A stretch of DNA of 9,565 nt, from the NCBI GenBank assembly GCA_014728785.1, contig WJKZ01000104.1, positions 1 to 9,565 on the forward strand, given 5' to 3'. Made by a program: the position numbers and the translations under genes. Shown here piece after piece: positions 1 through 6,492 of the stretch. This DNA comes from Candidatus Omnitrophota bacterium (GTDB taxonomy: Bacteria > Omnitrophota > Gorgyraeia > Duberdicusellales > 4484-171). Under the pieces are notes generated by a model. The model did not search any database. It saw nothing but the letters and a program-made list of their open reading frames with translations, and was not told the origin of the DNA. Each line of letters begins with the position of its first letter. Within the stretch, counting starts at the first letter, position 1.

Positions 1-760
1 AAAATAACTCGTAAATGTTTATGTATCCTGCGATATTCTTATTCCTGTAAACCGGATAACGCGTAAAATTATACTTATTTACTATCTCTAAGATAGTTTT
101 GCGTGAATCGCTGTAATCCAGAGCCACGATTTCCCTGCGAAGAGTACACACATCTTTTATTTTGTCGCGTCTGAATTCGAATACTTCCTCGATAGCTTCT
201 TTTTCTCCTCTGTCTATCCCCCCTTGTTTTTCTATGTCTTTAACCAGGGATTTTATTTCTTCCTTGGTAACAAAAAATGACCTTTTCCTAACCCCCGGCA
301 TAAAAATTTTTACAATCGAATAGCTTATTGTTTCAATAACATAAATAATGGGAGAAAAGACAAACTCAAAAAAACGTATTATATTAACTGTCCGGCAGCT
401 GAACTCTTCTCTGAAAAACCTGCCTATATTTTTGGGTATTAAATCGGCAAAAATAACTACAAGAGGAGTAAAGATAAAAGTAATCCAGAGATTACTGCTT
501 TTTACCCCTGCACTTATCAGTACAAAAGTTAGGAAACTGGCGCTTAAAACGTTAGAGATATTTACTCCTATCAAATTAGTCACCAGAAACCTTTCGGGTT
601 TAAGCAGAAGGCGGTAAACTCTCTTTGCCCTCCTGTCACCTTTATACTGCCTGTGTCTCAGCTTTAAAAGGCTCGAGGATACATAGCTTATTTCACTGGC
701 TGAAAAAAAAGCCGACATTACAAAAAATATTAAACAGGCGGTAAAATATATGTATATCAT
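1..760 (-). CDS. Divergent CNNM/CorC-type membrane protein (3' end cut off by window edge)
   Basis: I translated this frame by hand: it is open from an ATG at 760 to the left edge, giving 253 residues with no stop. The N-terminus (MIYIYFTACLIFFVMSAFFS) leads into the FFSASE motif at residues 18-23, typical of the CNNM (DUF21) transmembrane domain. Further hydrophobic segments lie near residues 58-82, 91-107 and 125-153. An acidic connector follows (about 164-197), then the start of a CBS domain (FTRYPVY at 232-238, GYINIYELF at 245-253). The second CBS and C-terminal CorC domains would lie beyond the edge. Family members are linked to Mg2+/Co2+ efflux. Compared with its upstream neighbour, the family motif GE-x-x-PKT reads AD-L-I-PKN (105-111) and the GN of the Asn-rich helix reads GV, so transport activity is uncertain. 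It starts 36 bp after the neighbouring paralogue with only a weak Shine-Dalgarno, so co-transcription is likely. The family call is firm; the function is not. Confidence 0.88.
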   Translation of the reverse strand, partial: MIYIYFTACLIFFVMSAFFSASEISYVSSSLLKLRHRQYKGDRRAKRVYRLLLKPERFLVTNLIGVNISNVLSASFLTFVLISAGVKSSNLWITFIFTPLVVIFADLIPKNIGRFFREEFSCRTVNIIRFFEFVFSPIIYVIETISYSIVKIFMPGVRKRSFFVTKEEIKSLVKDIEKQGGIDRGEKEAIEEVFEFRRDKIKDVCTLRREIVALDYSDSRKTILEIVNKYNFTRYPVYRNKNIAGYINIYELF

Positions 761-796
761 AACTCTTTATTTTGCAGTTGCTTATACATTATTATC

Positions 797-2014
797 TTAA
801 AGACCTTTGTTTTTTCTTATAGTTACACTAACTATTTTTCGTTTAGTGGCTCTGTCGATAATAAATTTTAAACCATTATAATCAAACTCGTCACCGGTTG
901 CCGGTATCCTTTCCATTTTAGAGAGAAGGAATCCCGCCAGGGTATCTTCTTCTTCGGGAAGTTGTATATTCAGCTCCATATTAACGCTTTTAATAGGAGC
1001 TTTTCCGAAAACCTTCCATTGATTTTTGGCGGTCTCCTTCAAAGGTTCCTCTATAGTTTCAAACTCATCATAGATTTCACCGAATATCTCCTCTACTATA
1101 TCTTCCAGGGTAATTATACCTTCGGTGCCTCCGTATTCATCCAGTACTATCGCGATTCTCTCCTTTTTTACCAAAAATAACTTTAATATGTCATCTATTT
1201 TCATGCTCTCAGGCACAAAGACCGGTTCATGAAGAAAATCATGGTAAGGCCTTTGGGGGTTAAGAAACACGTCCTTGGTGTAGAGTATTCCTGTAATGTT
1301 ATCGAGAGAATTTTCATAAACCGGAATTTTCGAATGTTTTGTTTTTTTCAATATCTCCAGGACTTCATCCTGGCTGGTATTTATATCTATGCCATGGGTA
1401 TCAATTCTGGCTGTCATAATTTCGCTGGCCTGCGTCTCCTTGAATTCTAAAACATTACTTATCATGTTCTCTTCCTGCTCCGATATCTGGCCGTCCTGCT
1501 TTCCTAAATAGAGAAGTGTCTTGAATTCTTCGTCGCTTAAAACGGTCTTTGTGCCCCTGGGCAACAGAAAGAAAGAAAAATACCTTACTACTTTCTCGAT
1601 TGCAAGAATTATGGGAGAAAATAGGCGGGAAAAGACATTAATTAAAGGTGCCGTAAGCAAAGAAATTCTCTCGGCTTTATATATAGCGAATGTTTTAGGA
1701 AGAATTTCTCCAAAGAAAATAATAAAACCTGTGCTGAAAACTATGGCCATAATCAGACCATTTTCGCCCCATCGTTTAACAAAAATAGTCGTGGCTAAAG
1801 AAGAGATACCTATGTTGACCAAAAGATTACCGAATACTATTGCGGATAAAAGGTGAGTGGGATTCTTAAGAAGATTTTTTACGGTTTTTGCCTGTCTGTA
1901 CCTTTCCTGTATACGCCGTAATCTGAAATTGCTAAGAGAAAAAATTGCTGTTTCAGAAGCCGAAAAAAAAGCAGATATTACTATGAAACAGGCAAAAACA
2001 AAAAAATTAAACAT
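797..2014 (-). CDS. CNNM/CorC (HlyC) family Mg2+/Co2+ efflux-type transporter
   Basis: This is a complete 405-residue protein with the standard family layout. The CNNM/DUF21 membrane domain (about 1-185) has SASE at 18-21, FGNLLVN at 61-67 and FGEILPKT at 101-108. A CBS pair follows (about 199-320, including SKIPVYENSLDNITGILY and IAIVLDEYGGTEGIITLEDI), then a C-terminal CorC_HlyC domain (about 330-402). Family members are dimeric inner-membrane proteins; some export Mg2+ or Co2+, with the CBS pair sensing Mg-ATP. Older databases call them haemolysin-like, but nothing here suggests a toxin. The start at 2014 is secure because an in-frame TAA lies two codons upstream, yet there is no Shine-Dalgarno in front of it. 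A divergent paralogue follows 36 bp downstream. The family is very secure; the ion and transport direction are inferred from relatives. Confidence 0.94.
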   Translation of the reverse strand: MFNFFVFACFIVISAFFSASETAIFSLSNFRLRRIQERYRQAKTVKNLLKNPTHLLSAIVFGNLLVNIGISSLATTIFVKRWGENGLIMAIVFSTGFIIFFGEILPKTFAIYKAERISLLTAPLINVFSRLFSPIILAIEKVVRYFSFFLLPRGTKTVLSDEEFKTLLYLGKQDGQISEQEENMISNVLEFKETQASEIMTARIDTHGIDINTSQDEVLEILKKTKHSKIPVYENSLDNITGILYTKDVFLNPQRPYHDFLHEPVFVPESMKIDDILKLFLVKKERIAIVLDEYGGTEGIITLEDIVEEIFGEIYDEFETIEEPLKETAKNQWKVFGKAPIKSVNMELNIQLPEEEDTLAGFLLSKMERIPATGDEFDYNGLKFIIDRATKRKIVSVTIRKNKGL

Positions 2015-2040
2015 TTTTTAAAGTAAAAATCGCAAAATTT

Positions 2041-2054
2041 AAGGGGCAAGGGGC
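2041..2054. repeat. Tandem 7-bp repeat upstream of the CNNM/CorC gene
   Basis: AAGGGGC occurs twice in direct succession on the plus strand, starting 27 bases before the start codon of the CNNM/CorC gene. On the transcript it reads as a pyrimidine-rich CCCCTTG-type run. The 131-bp gap (2015-2145) otherwise shows only weak hairpins and no clear promoter or terminator. The role is unknown and two copies may be chance. Confidence 0.4.
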
Positions 2055-2145
2055 AGTCGAAATAGACCTTTATTGAGATTTCATCTTATCTCTGTAAAAC
2101 CTTACCGCTTGAACAGACCGGAAAAAGGGGAAATCGATACAATTG

Positions 2146-2328
2146 TTATCTACTGTAAGGGTTTTCGGGCTCTTCGTCGCCGTAAGCCTCTGCAGCCCCT
2201 TCGGTAACCCCGCCTACAGCTTTCATAGTGCCGCCTATGGGTTTACCTACTTCTTTTGCACCTTTATGGACGGTCTCACAACCGCCGAAGAGAAAAATAA
2301 GACCTATTATAAGGAAAATAAACTTCAT
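2146..2328 (-). CDS. Small lipoprotein (60 residues)
   Basis: The N-terminus is MKFIFLIIGLIFLFGGC: a lysine, a hydrophobic core, then a lipobox-like LFGG before Cys17, so it should be lipidated and cleaved by signal peptidase II. Residue +2 is Glu rather than Asp, which by the enterobacterial Lol rule favours the outer membrane. The mature part is about 44 residues, rich in Gly, Ala, Glu and Lys (ETVHKGAKEVGKPIGG and onward), resembling the entericidin-like class of tiny lipoproteins in general character only. It has an excellent ribosome binding site (GGGGAGGT at 2333-2340, 4 bases before ATG) and its own candidate promoter at 2372-2400. The intact signal, strong ribosome binding site and promoter argue that it is a real gene despite its size. 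I do not recognise a specific family and assign no function. Confidence 0.8.
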   Translation of the reverse strand: MKFIFLIIGLIFLFGGCETVHKGAKEVGKPIGGTMKAVGGVTEGAAEAYGDEEPENPYSR

Positions 2329-2371
2329 TTTTACCTCCCCGCTCTAAAACCGGCTATAATTTTTACCCGGG

Positions 2372-2400
2372 TCTATAGGACAACCGAATAGCTCTATCAA
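2372..2400 (-). promoter_or_regulatory. Candidate sigma70-type promoter for the small lipoprotein
   Basis: On the minus strand, TTGATA (plus 2395-2400; 5 of 6 to TTGACA) and TATAGA (plus 2372-2377; 4 of 6 to TATAAT) are separated by 17 bp. Transcription would begin near 2365, giving a leader of about 36 nucleotides before the lipoprotein ATG. It lies in the 95-bp gap after the CsgG-like gene, so the lipoprotein could be expressed separately. This is prediction from consensus only. Confidence 0.45.
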
Positions 2401-2423
2401 GAAGTAGTGAGTCTATCCTATGC

Positions 2424-3347
2424 CTAATCGGCCAAAACCAAATCAGCCTTTTCTATTTCGCCTGTTGCATTTACTATGCTGGCTTTTGAGAATTTAGGTT
2501 CTACTTCCTTAATTACAATCTCGGCTACCTTGCTTTTCTCTGCACCTAACTCCATCCCTGTTTCCGGGTCTATTAAGGATTCCCCTTCTCTGTAAACGGT
2601 AAATTCCATACCCGGCTGGATACCGGCATCAGAACCTGCATTTACATAAACAGTGCCGTTTTTCTCCATTACTACCCGTCCCTGCCAGGGTAATTGGGCC
2701 AATTGTGAAGAAATATACTCTACCGCATTATCTATGGCTATCTGGGTGGCTTTACCCAGAGGAGTTTTCTTAAAACTGGATGAACCTATACTCCAGGAGC
2801 CGCTATATCCGATATTAAAGCCTGATGCATTCGCTTTACCCTCTACCCTGCGGGAATCTACTATCTGGCCGGTCGTTGAATCTATAATCTGGACGATAAC
2901 CCCGATATGAGCAGTAGACTTAGAACCCCCCAGAGTAACTCCGTGTATACTTATCCCCTGAGAGCCTCCTTTAGACTCTTCTTCGAATTCAGTAATCTTG
3001 CCTGTAATTAATATCTGGGCCGGCAGGGCTTTTCCCTTTTTAGCGGCAAGAGATTTAGCCATTCTTTCACTGGAGGCTAAATCCTGTTCGGCAAAAACCT
3101 TATCCAGCTCTGTCCGGGAAACTACCATGAACTGCCCGCTCTGGATAAGAGCATCATTTAACTGAGCCGTAAAATCATCACCCATTTTAACATAACTGCT
3201 GATTCCCGAAGAATTTTCAAAACCTACAACCGCAATGGTTTTTTTGGGCCCGCTAAGAGATTTAGCCCCGGCATACTGGGGAATACATAATACCACGCAT
3301 ACCGAAAGACACAGAAAAATTAACCCTTCTTTGAATCTGTTCCACAT
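2424..3347 (-). CDS. CsgG/HfaB-family protein with C-terminal FlgT-like domain
   Basis: This 307-residue exported protein has a signal peptide at 1-28 (hydrophobic core about 8-22, AGA|KS cleavage). A CsgG-like domain (about 36-218) follows, with IAVVGFENSSG at 38-48, LNDALIQSGQFMVVSRTELD at 63-82, QILITGKITEF at 111-121 and VIVQIIDSTTGQIVDSRRVE at 150-169. A C-terminal module (about 222-305) resembles FlgT_C: VYVNAGSDAGIQPGMEFTVY, then a dP-x-TG turn. CsgG forms the outer-membrane curli pore, but many family members occur without curli genes, as here, and have unknown roles in envelope assembly. Three cysteines lie in the leader, but none sits in a good lipobox, so it may not be a lipoprotein as CsgG is. 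I chose the ATG at 3347 rather than one 8 codons upstream because AGGAGGT (3351-3357) is well placed for it and it begins the signal peptide. It probably has its own promoter, 123 bp upstream. Confidence 0.88.
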   Translation of the reverse strand: MWNRFKEGLIFLCLSVCVVLCIPQYAGAKSLSGPKKTIAVVGFENSSGISSYVKMGDDFTAQLNDALIQSGQFMVVSRTELDKVFAEQDLASSERMAKSLAAKKGKALPAQILITGKITEFEEESKGGSQGISIHGVTLGGSKSTAHIGVIVQIIDSTTGQIVDSRRVEGKANASGFNIGYSGSWSIGSSSFKKTPLGKATQIAIDNAVEYISSQLAQLPWQGRVVMEKNGTVYVNAGSDAGIQPGMEFTVYREGESLIDPETGMELGAEKSKVAEIVIKEVEPKFSKASIVNATGEIEKADLVLAD

Positions 3348-3368
3348 ATGACCTCCTCGTATAATATC

Positions 3369-3389
3369 CACGTATAGAGTTTATACGTG
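3369..3389. promoter_or_regulatory. Perfect 8-bp inverted repeat in the CsgG-like gene leader
   Basis: CACGTATA (3369-3376) and TATACGTG (3382-3389) are exact reverse complements separated by 5 bases. The element lies 22-42 bases upstream of the CsgG-like start codon and about 10 bases upstream of its ribosome binding site. It could be a protein-binding operator or an mRNA hairpin. No T-run follows, so it is not an intrinsic terminator. Confidence 0.5.
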
Positions 3390-3469
3390 ATTAAACCGGT
3401 TATTAATAATTACCCTGATTAAAGTCTGCCTGCCTCAAATATGTTTTTTCCTGTTAAGGTGTTATATAA

Positions 3470-3497
3470 ATTATATAAGGAATATTGAAATATTCAA
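3470..3497 (-). promoter_or_regulatory. Candidate sigma70-type promoter for the CsgG-like gene
   Basis: On the minus strand, TTGAAT (plus 3492-3497; 4 of 6 to TTGACA) and a perfect TATAAT (plus 3470-3475) are separated by 16 bp. The predicted transcription start is near 3463, giving a leader of about 115 nucleotides. It lies in the 182-bp gap after the phosphatase gene, a logical place for a new transcription unit. The surroundings are very AT-rich, which raises the chance of false matches. Confidence 0.5.
3480..3495. promoter_or_regulatory. Perfect 16-bp palindrome overlapping the promoter (operator candidate)
   Basis: GAATATT (3480-3486) and AATATTC (3489-3495) are exact inverted repeats with a 2-base centre. 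They cover most of the predicted -35 box and most of the -35/-10 spacer of the CsgG-like promoter. This size and placement suit a dimeric repressor site. No regulator gene is present in the window to name a binder. Confidence 0.45.
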
Positions 3498-3529
3498 ATT
3501 TAATTCTTTTTCCGGAGAAAACAGGAAAT

Positions 3530-5455
3530 CTAACTGTCTATCTCCGCCAGGATAAAAGTCGTATCGTCGAATTGAGGCAAGCCCTTAGAGAAAGAAAATA
3601 AATTATTTTTTATAATTTCTCTCAAGTTTCTGAAACTTAAACCTCTGTTATTTAAAATTATATCTTTAACTCTTTTGACCCCGAACTCTCCACCTTTTTT
3701 ATCCCGGCATTCGGTTACTCCGTCGGTATAAAGAAATATCCTATCCCCTTTATTAAGTTCTTTTTCAAAACAGCTATATTCAAAACCGGCCATTATTCCC
3801 AGCGGGAAACCCGAATCAGGCAAAAATTCCGTTACTTCGGATTTTTTCTTATCAAAAATAATAAGAGGAGAGTGACCTGCGCAGGAAGCCTGCAGGATAT
3901 TGGTTTCGGTATCAAGGACTATATACATAGCAGTGACAAACCTTCCCTGAATTTCTTTACAGAGCTCATTATTCAATTTGGTTAGCACCTCTGCCGGATC
4001 GCCGGAGTTAGGAGCAAAAACTCTGAAAATAGATATCGTCTGGGCCATTATAAGGGATGCCGGCACCCCCTTCCCGGAAACGTCGCCTATAAATATTCCT
4101 ATTTTTTTCTCATCAAGCACAAAAAAATCATAGAGGTCTCCGCCTACAAATTTAGCAGCCTGCATAAAAAAATCTATATGTAAACCCTGCGGGGTCTGTA
4201 CCTCGGAGGGAAGAAAACTTTTCTGTATCTGTCTTGCGATATCAAGCTCTTTTTCCATAAACTCTTTTTTGCGGGCTTCATCTACGAATTTATACAAAGT
4301 AGAACCCGTGTAGGTTGCGGCAATTATAAATACGGGGGAAAATACATCTATCCAGTAACGGAAGAAAATAAAGGCGGCCAGGGAAAGAAAAAAGTAGAGA
4401 AGTAGGGATGCGACACTCACAAAGAAAGAACGCAAGGGAGAGAGTTTAAGCGATACAAACAGGATTACCAGAAACACCCCTAAATTAATCAGGGTATTTA
4501 TAAACATAGGGCTCTTCGTTATAAAGTCTTTTGTAACTATGCTGTTATAAATACTTGCTCCCAATCCAAGCAAAGGGTAAGCACTCTCAAGAGGAATGGA
4601 CTTTATGTCGGAAGTGCCTGTGGCAGTGAGTCCTACAAAGCAGACTTTTCCTTTGAGCTGGGACAAATCCAGTTGGCCGGCTTTACCTTTGCTGTAATCA
4701 TTAAAGGCTTTGAGTATCTGGAAATAGGATAAATGCTTAAAGGCATCGCCCCAGGGGCCGGGATAATTAACCAGAAAAGATGTATGAGAAGATACGGGCA
4801 GTTTCAGGCTTTCATCGATTACAACTTCGCCTTTCCTGAATTTTATATTTTTTACATCCAGGCCCAACGAGTCACAGGCGACTCTTAAAGCAAGGTGCGG
4901 TATAAAATTATTTTTGTTTTCTATAAAAAGGGGGGCTCTCCTTATCTTGCCGTCTTCATCAATAAAAACATTAATATGGCCGAATCCTTGCAGGTACTGT
5001 TTAAAATTTTCATTTATTCCTCCAAGTACGGTTTTACTTTCGGGAGGAAGACGGACAGGATTGTTATATTTATCCCCAAGATAAAAAGCTAAAGGAAAAT
5101 AAACATTGCCGCCTTTTTCTATCGCCCTGGCGAAAATATTGTCATACAATGTCTTTTCGCTGAAAAGAATATCAAAAACTACCGCCTTTGCCCCGAATTC
5201 GCTTAAAACTTTAATTAGACTGGCGTGAAAATCGCGGGGAAGAGGCCACTGGCCCAAATTCTTTATTGTGTCGTCGGAAATCTCAATGATAACTATATCT
5301 TCACTGGCTTTAACTCCTGGCCTCAGTTTGAAAAACAAATCATAGGCTATCAGCTCATAATTATTAAATACCCTGAGCGAGGAAAATAAAAAGATGAGAA
5401 GGGTGAAAAATAATAATACCGCTGCTTTAGGAGGGATTTTTTTGAGAAACCTCAT
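3530..5455 (-). CDS. CHASE2-domain sensor with PP2C/SpoIIE (RsbU-type) phosphatase output
   Basis: This 641-residue inner-membrane receptor has TM1 at about 10-27, then a periplasmic CHASE2 sensor (about 30-310) with typical YDLFFKLRP at 38-46, IVIIEISDDTIKNLGQWPLPR at 54-74 and GAKAVVFDILF at 88-98. Three more membrane segments follow (about 318-337, 343-366, 369-387), then a linker helix (ELDIARQIQKSFLP, 403-416) and a cytoplasmic PP2C/SpoIIE phosphatase. Metal-binding motifs are intact: GGDLYD (438-443), GDVSGKG (457-463), YTDGVTE (576-582) and DDTT (630-633), so it should be active. Relatives such as RsbU and SpoIIE dephosphorylate serine or threonine on STAS-domain anti-anti-sigma proteins. 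CHASE2 more often precedes guanylate/adenylate cyclases or kinases. The start lies 3 bp after the barrel gene's stop (TAATGGATG), implying translational coupling. The stimulus and the phosphoprotein substrate are unknown; no STAS protein or anti-sigma kinase is seen nearby. Confidence 0.95.
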   Translation of the reverse strand: MRFLKKIPPKAAVLLFFTLLIFLFSSLRVFNNYELIAYDLFFKLRPGVKASEDIVIIEISDDTIKNLGQWPLPRDFHASLIKVLSEFGAKAVVFDILFSEKTLYDNIFARAIEKGGNVYFPLAFYLGDKYNNPVRLPPESKTVLGGINENFKQYLQGFGHINVFIDEDGKIRRAPLFIENKNNFIPHLALRVACDSLGLDVKNIKFRKGEVVIDESLKLPVSSHTSFLVNYPGPWGDAFKHLSYFQILKAFNDYSKGKAGQLDLSQLKGKVCFVGLTATGTSDIKSIPLESAYPLLGLGASIYNSIVTKDFITKSPMFINTLINLGVFLVILFVSLKLSPLRSFFVSVASLLLYFFLSLAAFIFFRYWIDVFSPVFIIAATYTGSTLYKFVDEARKKEFMEKELDIARQIQKSFLPSEVQTPQGLHIDFFMQAAKFVGGDLYDFFVLDEKKIGIFIGDVSGKGVPASLIMAQTISIFRVFAPNSGDPAEVLTKLNNELCKEIQGRFVTAMYIVLDTETNILQASCAGHSPLIIFDKKKSEVTEFLPDSGFPLGIMAGFEYSCFEKELNKGDRIFLYTDGVTECRDKKGGEFGVKRVKDIILNNRGLSFRNLREIIKNNLFSFSKGLPQFDDTTFILAEIDS

Positions 5456-5458
5456 CCA

Positions 5459-6469
5459 TTAAAAATTATACTGCCAACCGCAAGTAATCACACTTTCTGA
5501 GTATTCCTCTAACGGCTCATTGGAGGAGTTCTCTCTGTAGGTGTAATATAACGATAAAGTACGCCTGTCATCCAGCCGGTAACGCAAGCCCGCAGTTGCA
5601 GAATAATAATCGTCCTCCTGCTTATAGTTAGTTAGGGTAACTGTGCGGGTATCGTAATCTTTATTTGTATAGGAGAATTTGGTGAGAAAATAAAACTTTG
5701 CGCTTAGCCGGTAATCGCAGCCAAGCCAGAACCGGTAAGCTTTGTAATCGTAGAAGTCCATATATCTGGCATTTGAATCATTGGTATAGAATTTAGTCTT
5801 AAAAAGAAGGTACAATCTGGGGTTGATAAGACTGCCCAAAGAATACTCAACCCCTATTCTACGGTCCAGGCGTTCTTTCTCCTGGTTTACTAATATAGAA
5901 TCCCCCAAGGCCTTATTCTGGATGTAATCTTTTAAACCGTACTGAAACTCTATCTTGTGGAAAGTATTTTTAAATAAATATCTCTTTAGATAGAAAAATC
6001 CCTCATGAAACAAAAAATTACCGTCATCGTTTCTGGGGTAATAAAGAACGCCTAAGTCATAACCCCCTCCGATGCGGCACCTGCCCGGTTTGGCTATAAG
6101 CTCAAACCGTAAATGGTTTAGAATGCTGGATAAATCCGTGAATTCATTATAATTCAGTACATCCAGGTCATAGTCGAAATCGAAATCTAATTTTTCAAAC
6201 AGAGGTTTTGTGTAGTCAAAAGAATAAACAAATTCCTCGAACACATCCCCTTTTCTGTCCGGGGACAATTTGACGTTGCTGTCGTATCCGGAAAAAAGAG
6301 AAATGCGGGATTTTGCCGCAGATTTGGGCTCTTCTCTGAAAACCTCTTTTGTTTTTCTTTTCTCCTCTTCTTTCTCTTCTTTAACCTGGGCAAAAATACT
6401 GTTTGGGTTGGAAAAAAGAAGAAACAACAGTGCGAGTGATAAGATATTTATAGACTTTCTTATAGACAT
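5459..6469 (-). CDS. Predicted outer-membrane beta-barrel protein
   Basis: This 336-residue protein has a signal peptide (1-27, cleavage about IFA|QV). A highly charged stretch of about 23 residues follows (29-51, mostly Lys, Glu and Arg). The rest alternates aromatic/hydrophobic and polar residues like amphipathic beta-strands, with many Tyr, Phe and Asp, beginning ISLFSGYDSNVKLSPD. The last residues are GWQYNF, ending in Phe, the classic C-terminal signal for BAM-assembled outer-membrane proteins. About 285 residues would suit 12-14 strands. The GYDSNV opening recalls Slam/DUF560-like and similar barrels, but I cannot assign a family. I see no TonB box or plug domain, so it is not a FecA-type receptor. 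It starts 23 bp after the FecR-like gene with no clear Shine-Dalgarno and ends 3 bp before the phosphatase, so coupled translation is likely. Location is fairly sure; function is unknown. Confidence 0.82.
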   Translation of the reverse strand: MSIRKSINILSLALLFLLFSNPNSIFAQVKEEKEEEKRKTKEVFREEPKSAAKSRISLFSGYDSNVKLSPDRKGDVFEEFVYSFDYTKPLFEKLDFDFDYDLDVLNYNEFTDLSSILNHLRFELIAKPGRCRIGGGYDLGVLYYPRNDDGNFLFHEGFFYLKRYLFKNTFHKIEFQYGLKDYIQNKALGDSILVNQEKERLDRRIGVEYSLGSLINPRLYLLFKTKFYTNDSNARYMDFYDYKAYRFWLGCDYRLSAKFYFLTKFSYTNKDYDTRTVTLTNYKQEDDYYSATAGLRYRLDDRRTLSLYYTYRENSSNEPLEEYSESVITCGWQYNF

Positions 6470-6492
6470 ATCTGTAAAAAATTAGCAGCTAT

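Noticed and set aside
348..617. Plus-strand reading frame of 89 codons near the left edge
   Set aside because: The minus strand here encodes the divergent CNNM protein with clear family motifs, which explains the region.
1521..1856. Plus-strand reading frame of 111 codons opposite the CNNM/CorC gene
   Set aside because: Antisense to a conserved membrane domain; no independent coding evidence.
2015..2145. Possible Mg2+ riboswitch (M-box) upstream of the CNNM/CorC gene
   Set aside because: Only weak 4-6 bp hairpins are visible, the gap is shorter than an M-box leader, and no promoter is clear.
2143..2391. Plus-strand reading frame of 82 codons opposite the small lipoprotein
   Set aside because: The minus strand has a lipobox, a strong ribosome binding site and a promoter; the plus strand has none of these.
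3498..3529. Possible intrinsic terminator after the phosphatase gene
   Set aside because: The best stem (TTTTC/GAAAA with a 4-base loop) has a single G-C pair and no T-run follows.
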